A stretch of 39,358 nt of DNA from Flavobacteriaceae bacterium TMED179 (GTDB taxonomy: Bacteria > Bacteroidota > Bacteroidia > Flavobacteriales > Flavobacteriaceae), in the NCBI GenBank assembly GCA_002169865.1, contig NHIC01000006.1, positions 100,967-140,324 on the forward strand, read 5' to 3'. The notes under the pieces were generated by a model, which saw nothing but the letters and a program-made list of their open reading frames with translations, was not told where the DNA came from and did no database searches. Positions 1-8,189 of this stretch are shown here, in pieces. The position numbers and the translations under genes are program-made. Numbering within the stretch: position 1 is the stretch's first letter; each line of letters begins with the position of its first letter.

Positions 1-435
1 CGTGTAGACGGAGATACATTGGAAAACCTCATTAAAAAAGATGAAACAGTTATTTCAAAAATTTCTGACAAGGAGAAAGAAAGCTTGAAACCAATGATTG
101 AAGATATAGTTAAAGAAGGTGGATATACAGTCCAACTTGAACCATTAGATAGTAAAAGTTTACCTTTTGTATTAACCCAACCTGAATTCATGAGAAGAAT
201 GAAAGAAATGCAACAAACTGGTGGAAGCGGTATGATGGGCAATATGCCTGATATGTATAACTTAGTTGTAAATACGAATCATGAATTAGTTGGGCAAATC
301 CTAAACACAAAAACAAAAAAGAAAAAAGAACGACTAATTCAACAAGCATTAGATCTTGCTAAACTTTCACAGAACTTGTTGAAGGGAGAAGCCTTGACAC
401 AATTTATTCAACGAAGTGTTGACTTGATAAAATAA
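1..435 (+). CDS. htpG: Molecular chaperone HtpG (Hsp90), C-terminal part, truncated by window start
   Basis: Reading frame open from base 1; ...FVLTQPEFMRRMKEMQQTGG...MYNLVVNTNHELVGQIL...LAKLSQNLLKGEALTQFIQRSVDLI is typical of the HtpG C-terminus. Confidence 0.9.
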   Translation, partial: RVDGDTLENLIKKDETVISKISDKEKESLKPMIEDIVKEGGYTVQLEPLDSKSLPFVLTQPEFMRRMKEMQQTGGSGMMGNMPDMYNLVVNTNHELVGQILNTKTKKKKERLIQQALDLAKLSQNLLKGEALTQFIQRSVDLIK

Positions 436-460
436 AAAACCGCCCGAAGGCGATTTTTTA
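435..460 (+). terminator. Rho-independent terminator after htpG
   Basis: AAAAAC-CGCC-CGAA-GGCG-ATTTTTT immediately after the htpG stop codon. Confidence 0.75.
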
Positions 461-476
461 TCTGGAAAATTTGAAA

Positions 477-1085
477 ATGATAAGACCAATCGTACTTCCT
501 AATGATGGATCAATTGTTGAATTACAAGGCGCCCGTTTACGTTATTTTGACACTTTCTTTTCAGAAAAAGAGTCTGAAAAGTACTACAGGAAAATTAAAA
601 ATGAAATAATTTGGCGACAAGATTCTATTACTGTTTATGGGAAAACCTATCCTCAACCTCGACTGACAGCTTTGTATGCAAATAACTCTATACCCTACTC
701 ATATTCTGGAATTACAATGTATCCACATCAAATCACACCAACTCTTTCCGAAATCCAGAAAAAAGTAGAACAATTAAGTAATATTAAGTTTACCACAGTA
801 CTACTCAACCAATATAGAAATGGTAAAGATAGTAATGGTTGGCATGCTGATAATGAAAAGGAGTTGGGTGAAAATCCCACAATTGCCTCATTGAGTTTTG
901 GAGCAGAAAGATTTTTTCACTTAAAACACAGAACTAAAAAAGAACTAAGGTTAAAAGTTTCTTTAAAATCAGGAAGTTTATTAGTAATGGAGGGAGAGAC
1001 TCAAACTCATTGGTTACATCAAATTGCTAAAACCTCTAGGGAAGTATCGCCAAGGATCAATCTAACTTTCCGGAAAATTATTTAA
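477..1085 (+). CDS. AlkB-like 2OG-Fe(II) dioxygenase (DNA alkylation repair family)
   Basis: NQYRNGKDSNGWHADNEKELG...IASLSFGAERFFHLKHR...GSLLVMEGETQTHWLHQIAKT...RINLTFRKI; HxD...H and RxNxTFR motifs. The ORF track starts at TTG 471; ATG at 477. Confidence 0.85.
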   Translation: MIRPIVLPNDGSIVELQGARLRYFDTFFSEKESEKYYRKIKNEIIWRQDSITVYGKTYPQPRLTALYANNSIPYSYSGITMYPHQITPTLSEIQKKVEQLSNIKFTTVLLNQYRNGKDSNGWHADNEKELGENPTIASLSFGAERFFHLKHRTKKELRLKVSLKSGSLLVMEGETQTHWLHQIAKTSREVSPRINLTFRKII

Positions 1086-1869
1086 AAATGTCGTCAAGGA
1101 TAAAAGCCAGACGAATACCTGCTTTTAGCAATTGTAAACGAATAGTATCAAAATTTTCATATCGATATCGATAACCTAAATTTCTTTCCTTGGGTAAACC
1201 TTTATAAATCTTATTAGTAATTGCATGTGTTTCGTCAATCCAAATAGAAATTGAACTAGATACAATCTCTTGTTTTTGAATTTCAGATAGTACTGGTAAA
1301 TTATTTGCCAATTCAGTATAACTTAACTGACTGGAATTTATCATGTCACTATCCCAAAGCCGATGAAGATTTGAACTTTTACCAAACCATTTTATTTGAA
1401 TTTTATTTCCTCCCAGGTCTTCTTTCATTCCCAGATGTAATGGCTGATGTAAATCTCCAATAAAATGAACTAAGAGCTTCAAATAAAATTGATTATCTTC
1501 CTTTGAAGCTGTTTTACTTTTTAATACTTGAATACATTTATCAATAGCTTTAATAATGTCCCCTTTAGAGTTTTTCTTACTGGATTCATAATTCTCATCT
1601 AATTTCATATTTGCATAATGCCAAGAATTAAAAGCTTTATATCGATCATCCGATTTAATCTCATCTGCATAAGTGGAAATATAGGCAAGTGAAGCTCCCT
1701 GTAAGAGATCTTCAATCTCAGTTTTTGTTTTTTTAGAGATATTTTGAGCAGCCACCTCTCCAACAGTACGATGACCAATTGCTCCCCAATTCAAAAATTT
1801 AAATGAAGAAATAAAAAAACTTAAAATAATAACGAATGTAGCTTTCATTTTGCTAAAATTTTGATCCAA
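1078..1869 (-). CDS. S1/P1 nuclease family protein, secreted
   Basis: WGAIGHRTVGEVAAQNISKKT...SWHYANM...LLVHFIGDLHQPLHLGMKEDLGGNKIQIKWFGKSSNLHRLWDSDMI; conserved W/H/D metal ligands; N-terminal hydrophobic segment. Confidence 0.9.
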   Translation of the reverse strand: MDQNFSKMKATFVIILSFFISSFKFLNWGAIGHRTVGEVAAQNISKKTKTEIEDLLQGASLAYISTYADEIKSDDRYKAFNSWHYANMKLDENYESSKKNSKGDIIKAIDKCIQVLKSKTASKEDNQFYLKLLVHFIGDLHQPLHLGMKEDLGGNKIQIKWFGKSSNLHRLWDSDMINSSQLSYTELANNLPVLSEIQKQEIVSSSISIWIDETHAITNKIYKGLPKERNLGYRYRYENFDTIRLQLLKAGIRLAFILDDIFK

Positions 1870-1937
1870 ATTTAAACCTTATATTTAATGTACTATCTTA
1901 TTGTAAAAGATTAGTAATTTTACCCTACAAAAAAAAC

Positions 1938-4148
1938 TTGTTGGAAAAGCAAAAATTTTTTCAGTTTTTCTTATTACTATTTTGTATTATCACTTATAGT
2001 CAAGAAAAAGAAATGGAATTTTTAGTTCCTGTTATCCAATCTGATATAGTTATCGATGGTATAGGAAATGAAAAACAATGGAATAAAACAGAATGGCAGT
2101 CTGAATTTTGGCTATGGAGGCCAAATGATAGTTTAAAAGCAAGTAAGCAAACTAGATTTAAAATTTTAAGAAGTGAAAAAAATCTTTTTGTTTTAATAGA
2201 TTTATTTACTGATGGAACTAAGTTTGTAACACCAAGTTTGAGACGTGATTTCGACACATTTGGTGGAGACACTATTACTCTTCTATTTGATACTTTTAAT
2301 GATGGGACCAATGCATTTTCGTTTACGACAAATCCTTTGGGATTGAAAAAAGAAGGTCTTATTTCAGGTGGAAATCAAAACTATAGAACTGATAGGAATT
2401 ATTCATGGGATACCAAATGGCTTGTTGAATCTAAAATATATGAAGATCGCTATTCAGTTGAAATTAAAATTCCACTAACATCTCTGTTTTATAATAATTC
2501 TAGTAGTTTCTGGCGTTTAAATATTTATAGAGGAAATGCACAAAATAATGAATATAGTGTTTGGGCAAGAACACCTCAAAATCAGATTATTGGAAATTTA
2601 GCCTTTATGGGAAAAATGGTTTTTGATAAACCACTTAAAAAGGCTCGAAATCCTTTATCAGTAATTCCATACATAAGTGGTATGAGCCAAAAAGATTTCT
2701 TAAATAAATCCTCTGCTTCTAATTCAGGATTAGGTGGAGATGCAAAAATTCCAATTGGGAATGCCCTAAATTTAGATTTGACTTATAATCCAGATTTTTC
2801 TCAAGTTGAAGTTGACGACCAAGTAGTTAATTTAACTCGTTTTGCGATTGCATTACCTGAAAAACGGCAATTTTTCACTCAAAATGATGATCTTTTTAAA
2901 GATTTTGGATCCACTAGAGATGTTGTTCCGTTTTTTTCAAGAAGGATTGGGGTTGCTAAAGATTTGGAGGGAAATACTATAGAAAATAAAATAATAGCAG
3001 GTGTACGTTTAAGTGGAAAATTAAATTCTAATTTGAGGCTTGGTTTTCTTAATATAATTACTGATGCAGATATTAAAAATGAAATTCCTTCAAACTTAAA
3101 TACTGTTTTTACACTAAGACAAAAAGTATTTGACAGATCAAATATTAGTTTCTTTTTTTTAGACCGAACAGCTAGAGAAGATTATGATTTTTTAAATAAT
3201 GAAGAGAAAAAAAATAGTGTCACTGGAATTGAGTATAACTTGGCCTCAACTGATAGTAAGTGGACAGGACGAGCTTATTTTCACAAATCATTCACAGAAG
3301 GTTTAGATGGAGATGATCAAATTATAGGCATGCGAATTAATCGGAATACACTTAAACAACAAATTGGAATGGAATGGGTTCACGGAGGAGAAGATTTTCG
3401 ATCAGATCTGGGCTTTTTTAGAAGAACTGGATTTTTAAAACTTTCTCCTGAATACACCTATAGAATATACCCTAAAAACCCTAATGTAATAAGTTATAGT
3501 TTCACACAAAGAGGTTATTTTGTGTATGACACTGCAAGTGAATATTTAATGACAGATAGGGTTTTTATTTCAACCATTAGAAAGAGTTTTCTAAATTTTA
3601 GTAGCCTCTCACTAGACTATACAAATCGTTACATTTACTTAGTTAATGATTTTAATCCAACCCGAAGTTCCGATGGAGTTTTTCTCCCTTCTGGCTCAGA
3701 TTATTCATATGGTGATTTAGAACTTTCATATCGCTCGGACCGTAGAAAATATTTAAACTTTGATTCAAAAATTTCCTATGGGACCTTTTATAATGGGACA
3801 AAATTTACTGTTGAAAATGAAATCAAATGGAGAAAACAACCCGTTTTAAATGCAAGCATGATTATGAATTTTAATTCAATCGAACTGCCAAGACCGTATT
3901 CGTCAAAAAATATTTGGCTAATTAGCCCAAAAATTGATTTTACATTTACAAAATCTCTTTTTTGGACTACTTTCATTCAATATAATTCTCAAGGGGAAAA
4001 CTTAGGAATCAATTCTAGATTGCAATGGCGGTTTGCTCCCCTATCTGACTTGTTTATCGTTTATAACGATAATTATATAAGCACAGATAATTTTTCTCCA
4101 AGATATCGTAGTTTTAACCTAAAATTAACATATTGGATAAATATTTAA
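1938..4148 (+). CDS. DUF5916 domain-containing protein (CBM9-like N-terminus plus predicted beta-barrel)
   Basis: Signal peptide; IVIDGIGNEKQWNKTEWQSEFWLWRPND CBM9-like start; LDLTYNPDFSQVEVDDQVVNLTRFAIALPEKRQFF is typical of the family. TTG start. Confidence 0.8.
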   Translation: MLEKQKFFQFFLLLFCIITYSQEKEMEFLVPVIQSDIVIDGIGNEKQWNKTEWQSEFWLWRPNDSLKASKQTRFKILRSEKNLFVLIDLFTDGTKFVTPSLRRDFDTFGGDTITLLFDTFNDGTNAFSFTTNPLGLKKEGLISGGNQNYRTDRNYSWDTKWLVESKIYEDRYSVEIKIPLTSLFYNNSSSFWRLNIYRGNAQNNEYSVWARTPQNQIIGNLAFMGKMVFDKPLKKARNPLSVIPYISGMSQKDFLNKSSASNSGLGGDAKIPIGNALNLDLTYNPDFSQVEVDDQVVNLTRFAIALPEKRQFFTQNDDLFKDFGSTRDVVPFFSRRIGVAKDLEGNTIENKIIAGVRLSGKLNSNLRLGFLNIITDADIKNEIPSNLNTVFTLRQKVFDRSNISFFFLDRTAREDYDFLNNEEKKNSVTGIEYNLASTDSKWTGRAYFHKSFTEGLDGDDQIIGMRINRNTLKQQIGMEWVHGGEDFRSDLGFFRRTGFLKLSPEYTYRIYPKNPNVISYSFTQRGYFVYDTASEYLMTDRVFISTIRKSFLNFSSLSLDYTNRYIYLVNDFNPTRSSDGVFLPSGSDYSYGDLELSYRSDRRKYLNFDSKISYGTFYNGTKFTVENEIKWRKQPVLNASMIMNFNSIELPRPYSSKNIWLISPKIDFTFTKSLFWTTFIQYNSQGENLGINSRLQWRFAPLSDLFIVYNDNYISTDNFSPRYRSFNLKLTYWINI

Positions 4149-4151
4149 AAA

Positions 4152-4883
4152 ATGATAAAGTTTAACCCTGCCTTTTATATAATTTTTCTTGGAATTTTAG
4201 TTATCTGTTGCGATAAAGGACAAAAAAAAGATCCTGATAATCTTATGATTGTGGAAGGTAGCATTCAAGGCCTCAGAAAAGGGACTTTATACCTGCAAAA
4301 GTTACAAGATACTCTTCTTATAAATATGGATTCAACCTTAGTCAATGGGATATCAGATTTTAAATTTCGTATACCTATTGAGACACCAGAGATCTTTTAT
4401 CTATATCTTGAAAAAGAAGATGGGGACAGTTTAAATGACCGTATATTATTTTTTGGAGAAAAAGGTACAATTCAAATTAAAACTCTTTTAAAAACTTTTG
4501 AAAGTAGTGCAAAAATTACAGGATCTAAAAATCAAGAATTACTTCAGGAGTATCAGTCATTTAATAGAAAATTTAATGATGAAAATTTAGATTTAATGAA
4601 AGAATTTTATCAAGCTCAGATAGACGATAAGCCAAAAATTATTGATTCTTTGCAAAAGAAAATAGACAATCTTTTGAAAAGAAGGTATCTATATACAATT
4701 AATTTTGCGACTCAAAATGCAGATGAAAACCTAGCTCCATACCTTGCATTGACTCAAGTTTATGATGCAAATTTGTCTTTACTTGACTCCATAGCGATTA
4801 AAATGACGAAAGAAGTACGTAATTCAAAGTACGGAAATGAATTTTTAAATTTTATAGAAAAACGGAGAGCTTTGGAAAATTAA
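4152..4883 (+). CDS. DUF4369-like lipoprotein
   Basis: Lipobox ILVICC; MIVEGSIQGLRKGTLYLQKLQDTLLINMDSTLVNG is DUF4369-like; lies 3 nt after the DUF5916 gene. Confidence 0.6.
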   Translation: MIKFNPAFYIIFLGILVICCDKGQKKDPDNLMIVEGSIQGLRKGTLYLQKLQDTLLINMDSTLVNGISDFKFRIPIETPEIFYLYLEKEDGDSLNDRILFFGEKGTIQIKTLLKTFESSAKITGSKNQELLQEYQSFNRKFNDENLDLMKEFYQAQIDDKPKIIDSLQKKIDNLLKRRYLYTINFATQNADENLAPYLALTQVYDANLSLLDSIAIKMTKEVRNSKYGNEFLNFIEKRRALEN

Positions 4884-4885
4884 AA

Positions 4886-5152
4886 CTATAATGCTGCTGA
4901 TTTTTTCAACAAAGATTCCATTGCTTTTTTTCGCTCATTTTCAATAGCTTTAAATTTCCCTTTCAAGTCCTTGCCACTTACTGCATTAATTTTCCCAATC
5001 AAGTCATCGAAAACTTGAATTGCTTCTTCAATTAATTTTTCACTTTTTGTTAAATCCCCATCTGGATTTGATAGTTCCCACAGATAAATGTCTTCTATTA
5101 GATCACCTATATCGTTATTAATTTCTTTTTTAAGCATTTTGATACTTGGCAT
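4886..5152 (-). CDS. Hypothetical protein (88 aa), predicted helical
   Basis: Complete ORF in a gap between confident genes; charged, coiled-coil-like composition; no recognised family. Confidence 0.55.
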   Translation of the reverse strand: MPSIKMLKKEINNDIGDLIEDIYLWELSNPDGDLTKSEKLIEEAIQVFDDLIGKINAVSGKDLKGKFKAIENERKKAMESLLKKSAAL

Positions 5153-5222
5153 GGTTTTGTGAATGTATGGTATGTTAAGATATATATTTTTTTAATTGAA
5201 ATTATAAAAAGAAAATTATTTT

Positions 5223-5627
5223 TTATCCAGAATAACTCACATAGTTCCGAGGTGTTTCATATAAAGTCACAGCTAGTTTATGTCTAGGGTTCATGTGAGG
5301 TTTTAGTAAATCGTAAATAACAATTGCAATATTTTCTGCTGTAGGTATTTTACTTTGAAACTCCTGAACTTCTTCATTAAGGTTCTTATGATCCATCTTA
5401 TCCTCAACTTCAGCTTTTATTAAATCTTTTAATATTTTCATATCCATTACATAACCCGTCTCTGGGTCAACATCTCCTGTAACATGGACGATTAACTCAT
5501 AATTGTGACCATGAAAATAAGGGTTGGAACATTTACCAAAAATATTTTCGTTTTTTTGATCAGACCAATCCTTTCTATATAATCTGTGTGCAGCATTGAA
5601 ATGTGATTTTCTACTAATTGTTACCAT
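5223..5627 (-). CDS. queD: 6-carboxytetrahydropterin synthase (QueD/PTPS family)
   Basis: SHFNAAHRLYRKDWSD...FGKCSNPYFHGHNYELIVHVTGDVDPETGYVMDMKILK...DHKNLNEE; PTPS zinc His motifs. Start taken as MVTISRK (5627) rather than the longer ORF. Confidence 0.88.
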   Translation of the reverse strand: MVTISRKSHFNAAHRLYRKDWSDQKNENIFGKCSNPYFHGHNYELIVHVTGDVDPETGYVMDMKILKDLIKAEVEDKMDHKNLNEEVQEFQSKIPTAENIAIVIYDLLKPHMNPRHKLAVTLYETPRNYVSYSG

Positions 5628-6150
5628 CGTTTTTAGTATTAATATATTTATAGAACCGATCAAAAATAATTTTAAACCAAACAGTAAAATGTTGGGGGTT
5701 ATTTTTTATTGAATTTTTGATCTGTTCAAGACTCATCCATTTCCAGGTCGCCACCTCATTAGTGTTGATTATAGGAGAACCATCAAAATAGCCAAGAAGA
5801 ATATAATCTAACTCATGTTCAGTCAGACCATTTTCAAAAGGTGCTTTATATATAAAACTAAAAATTTCTTCTAAGTGTGTTGTAAATCCCATTTCTTCTT
5901 TAAGGCGACGTTTCCCTGCTAATACATTTTCCTCATCTTCTCTTTGATGACTACAACATGTATTCGTCCATAATCCAGGAGAATGATATTTATGCATGGC
6001 ACGCTGTTGAAGCATTAATTCTCCTTTTTTATTTAGAATAAAAACTGAAAAGGCTCTGTGTAATAATGCTTTTTCGTGAGCTTCCATCTTGGACATAATG
6101 CCAATAGGATTGTCATTAACATCTACTAATATTACTTTCTCTTGTTTCAT
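5614..6150 (-). CDS. idi: Isopentenyl-diphosphate delta-isomerase, type 1
   Basis: VDVNDNPIGIMSKMEAHEKALLHRAFSVFILNKKGELMLQQRAMHKYHSPGLWTNTCCSHQREDE; TNTCCSH active-site motif; ATG at 6150 preferred. Confidence 0.92.
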   Translation of the reverse strand: MKQEKVILVDVNDNPIGIMSKMEAHEKALLHRAFSVFILNKKGELMLQQRAMHKYHSPGLWTNTCCSHQREDEENVLAGKRRLKEEMGFTTHLEEIFSFIYKAPFENGLTEHELDYILLGYFDGSPIINTNEVATWKWMSLEQIKNSIKNNPQHFTVWFKIIFDRFYKYINTKNDGNN

Positions 6151-6243
6151 GCGATTCAAAATTACCCATAATTTCATCAAAAACCTATTGTCCTTGATTT
6201 CGTCAAGGTTATTATTTGTAATACTTTTGTTAAAACTACAGCT

Positions 6244-7827
6244 ATGGGATTTTTAGAGGAAATTAGTAAACGAAGAACATTTGGAATAATTTCCCACCCA
6301 GATGCAGGTAAAACAACACTTACAGAAAAACTATTACTCTTTGGTGGTGCTATACAGGAGGCAGGCGCAGTCAAGTCAAATAAAATCAAAAAATCAGCTA
6401 CAAGTGATTTTATGGAAATCGAGAGACAAAGAGGAATTTCAGTCGCAACCTCAGTTTTAGCCTTCGTTTATAAAAACAAAAAAATAAATATTCTTGATAC
6501 ACCTGGACATAAAGATTTTGCTGAAGACACTTTTCGTACTCTAACAGCTGTAGATAGTGTTATTGTTGTAATTGACGTTGCAAAGGGTGTCGAAGAACAG
6601 ACTGAAAAGTTAGTAGAAGTCTGTCGAATGCGAAATATTCCTATGATTGTCTTTATTAATAAATTAGACCGAGAAGGTAAAGATGCTTTTGACCTTTTAG
6701 ACGAAGTTGAACAAAAACTTGGCTTGAGAGTCACTCCTCTCTCAATTCCAATTGGAATGGGTTATGACTTTAAAGGAATTTATAATATCTGGGAACAAAA
6801 CACTCAGCTTTTTTATGACGATCAAAAACATATAATTGGGAAAAAGGTAATTTTTGACTCAGTTGAAGATCCCAAACTAGAAGCTGCTATTGGAACTGAT
6901 CTTTTTACTACTCTAAAAGAAGAATTAGAATTGATTGATGGGGTTTATCCTCCATTTGATCGAGCTAATTATTTAAATGGTAAGCTACAACCAGTTCTAT
7001 TTGGCTCTGCCTTAAATAATTTTGGAGTAGAGGAACTACTCAACTGCTTTGTAGAAATTGCTCCTGAACCACTTCCAAAGTTATCAGAAGAGCGAATGAT
7101 CAGTCCCTATGAAAAAAAGTTTAGTGGATTTGTATTTAAAATTCATGCAAATATGGATCCTAATCATCGTGATCGATTAGCCTTTGTTAAAATTGTATCT
7201 GGAACTTTTGAACGCAATACTCCCTATCTTCATGTTAGAAATAATAAAAAACTGAAATTTTCATCACCTAATGCATTTTTTGCTGAAAAAAAAAAGATTA
7301 TAGATGTCTCTTTTCCTGGAGATATAGTTGGCCTTCATGATACAGGAAATTTTAAAATTGGTGACACTTTGACTAGTGGTGAAAAACTTAATTTTAAAGG
7401 CATTCCAAGTTTTTCACCTGAGCATTTTCGTTATATCAATAATAATGATCCAATGAAAGCAAAACAACTTACTAAAGGAATTGATCAATTAATGGACGAG
7501 GGTGTAGCCCAGTTATTTATACTTAATCTTAATGGTCGTAAATTAATTGGAACTGTTGGAGCTCTTCAATTTGAAGTAATCCAATACCGCTTACTTAATG
7601 AATATGGTGCTAAATGCTCTTTTGAAAATCTTAATGTTTATAAAGCATGCTGGGTTGAAGGGAATGAAAAAAGCACTTCGTTTCAGGAATTTAAACGTAT
7701 CAAACAAAAATTTCTGGCAAATGATAAAGCTGGTCAACTTGTATTTCTATCGGAATCAGCGTTTTCATTACAGATGGTTCAAGAGAAATATAAAGAAGTA
7801 CAGTTTCACTTTACCTCCGAGTTTTAA
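6244..7827 (+). CDS. prfC: Peptide chain release factor 3
   Basis: RRTFGIISHPDAGKTTLTEKLLLFGGAIQEAGAVK...SDFMEIERQRGISVATSV...DTPGHKDFAEDTFRTL; RF3 GTPase G-motifs. Confidence 0.95.
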   Translation: MGFLEEISKRRTFGIISHPDAGKTTLTEKLLLFGGAIQEAGAVKSNKIKKSATSDFMEIERQRGISVATSVLAFVYKNKKINILDTPGHKDFAEDTFRTLTAVDSVIVVIDVAKGVEEQTEKLVEVCRMRNIPMIVFINKLDREGKDAFDLLDEVEQKLGLRVTPLSIPIGMGYDFKGIYNIWEQNTQLFYDDQKHIIGKKVIFDSVEDPKLEAAIGTDLFTTLKEELELIDGVYPPFDRANYLNGKLQPVLFGSALNNFGVEELLNCFVEIAPEPLPKLSEERMISPYEKKFSGFVFKIHANMDPNHRDRLAFVKIVSGTFERNTPYLHVRNNKKLKFSSPNAFFAEKKKIIDVSFPGDIVGLHDTGNFKIGDTLTSGEKLNFKGIPSFSPEHFRYINNNDPMKAKQLTKGIDQLMDEGVAQLFILNLNGRKLIGTVGALQFEVIQYRLLNEYGAKCSFENLNVYKACWVEGNEKSTSFQEFKRIKQKFLANDKAGQLVFLSESAFSLQMVQEKYKEVQFHFTSEF

Positions 7828-7870
7828 ACATTGTAATCAAAAATCTTATAAAAAAACTGAGCATTATAAA

Positions 7871-8185
7871 TTATGCTTCTCCAGTAGGTCCAAAATTTAA
7901 AGGAATGTTTGGAGGTTCGTTAGTTTTTATGATACCATTTACATTTTCAAATCTTTGAATATTATCTTCCAAAGCTTTTTTAAAACGTTTAGCATGCTCT
8001 GGGGTAAGAATAACCCTTGATTTTACTTTTGCTTTTGGAGATCCTGGCATTACTGTTATAAAGTCAACAATAAACTCGGACCCAGAATGATTTATGATTG
8101 CTAAGTTAGAATAAATGCCGTCAGCAATGTTTTCATCAATAGAAATATTCAATTGTTGCTGCTCTGAAACTTTTTTATTACCCAT
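7871..8185 (-). CDS. DUF3467 domain-containing protein
   Basis: ISIDENIADGIYSNLAIINHSGSEFIVDFITVMPGSPKAKVKSRVILTPEHAKRFKKALEDNI; DUF3467 pattern, immediately 3' of rpoC. Confidence 0.85.
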   Translation of the reverse strand: MGNKKVSEQQQLNISIDENIADGIYSNLAIINHSGSEFIVDFITVMPGSPKAKVKSRVILTPEHAKRFKKALEDNIQRFENVNGIIKTNEPPNIPLNFGPTGEA

Positions 8186-8189
8186 TATT

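Noticed and set aside
7851-7883. Possible terminator at the end of the rpoBC-DUF3467 transcript (weak GCAT...ATGC stem plus T7)
   Set aside because: The stem is short, contains mismatches and overlaps the stop codon; not strong enough to list as a feature.
7598-7900. 100-aa ORF in an alternative plus frame of prfC
   Set aside because: Overlaps the end of a clearly coding prfC frame; low-complexity basic product; no homology recognised.
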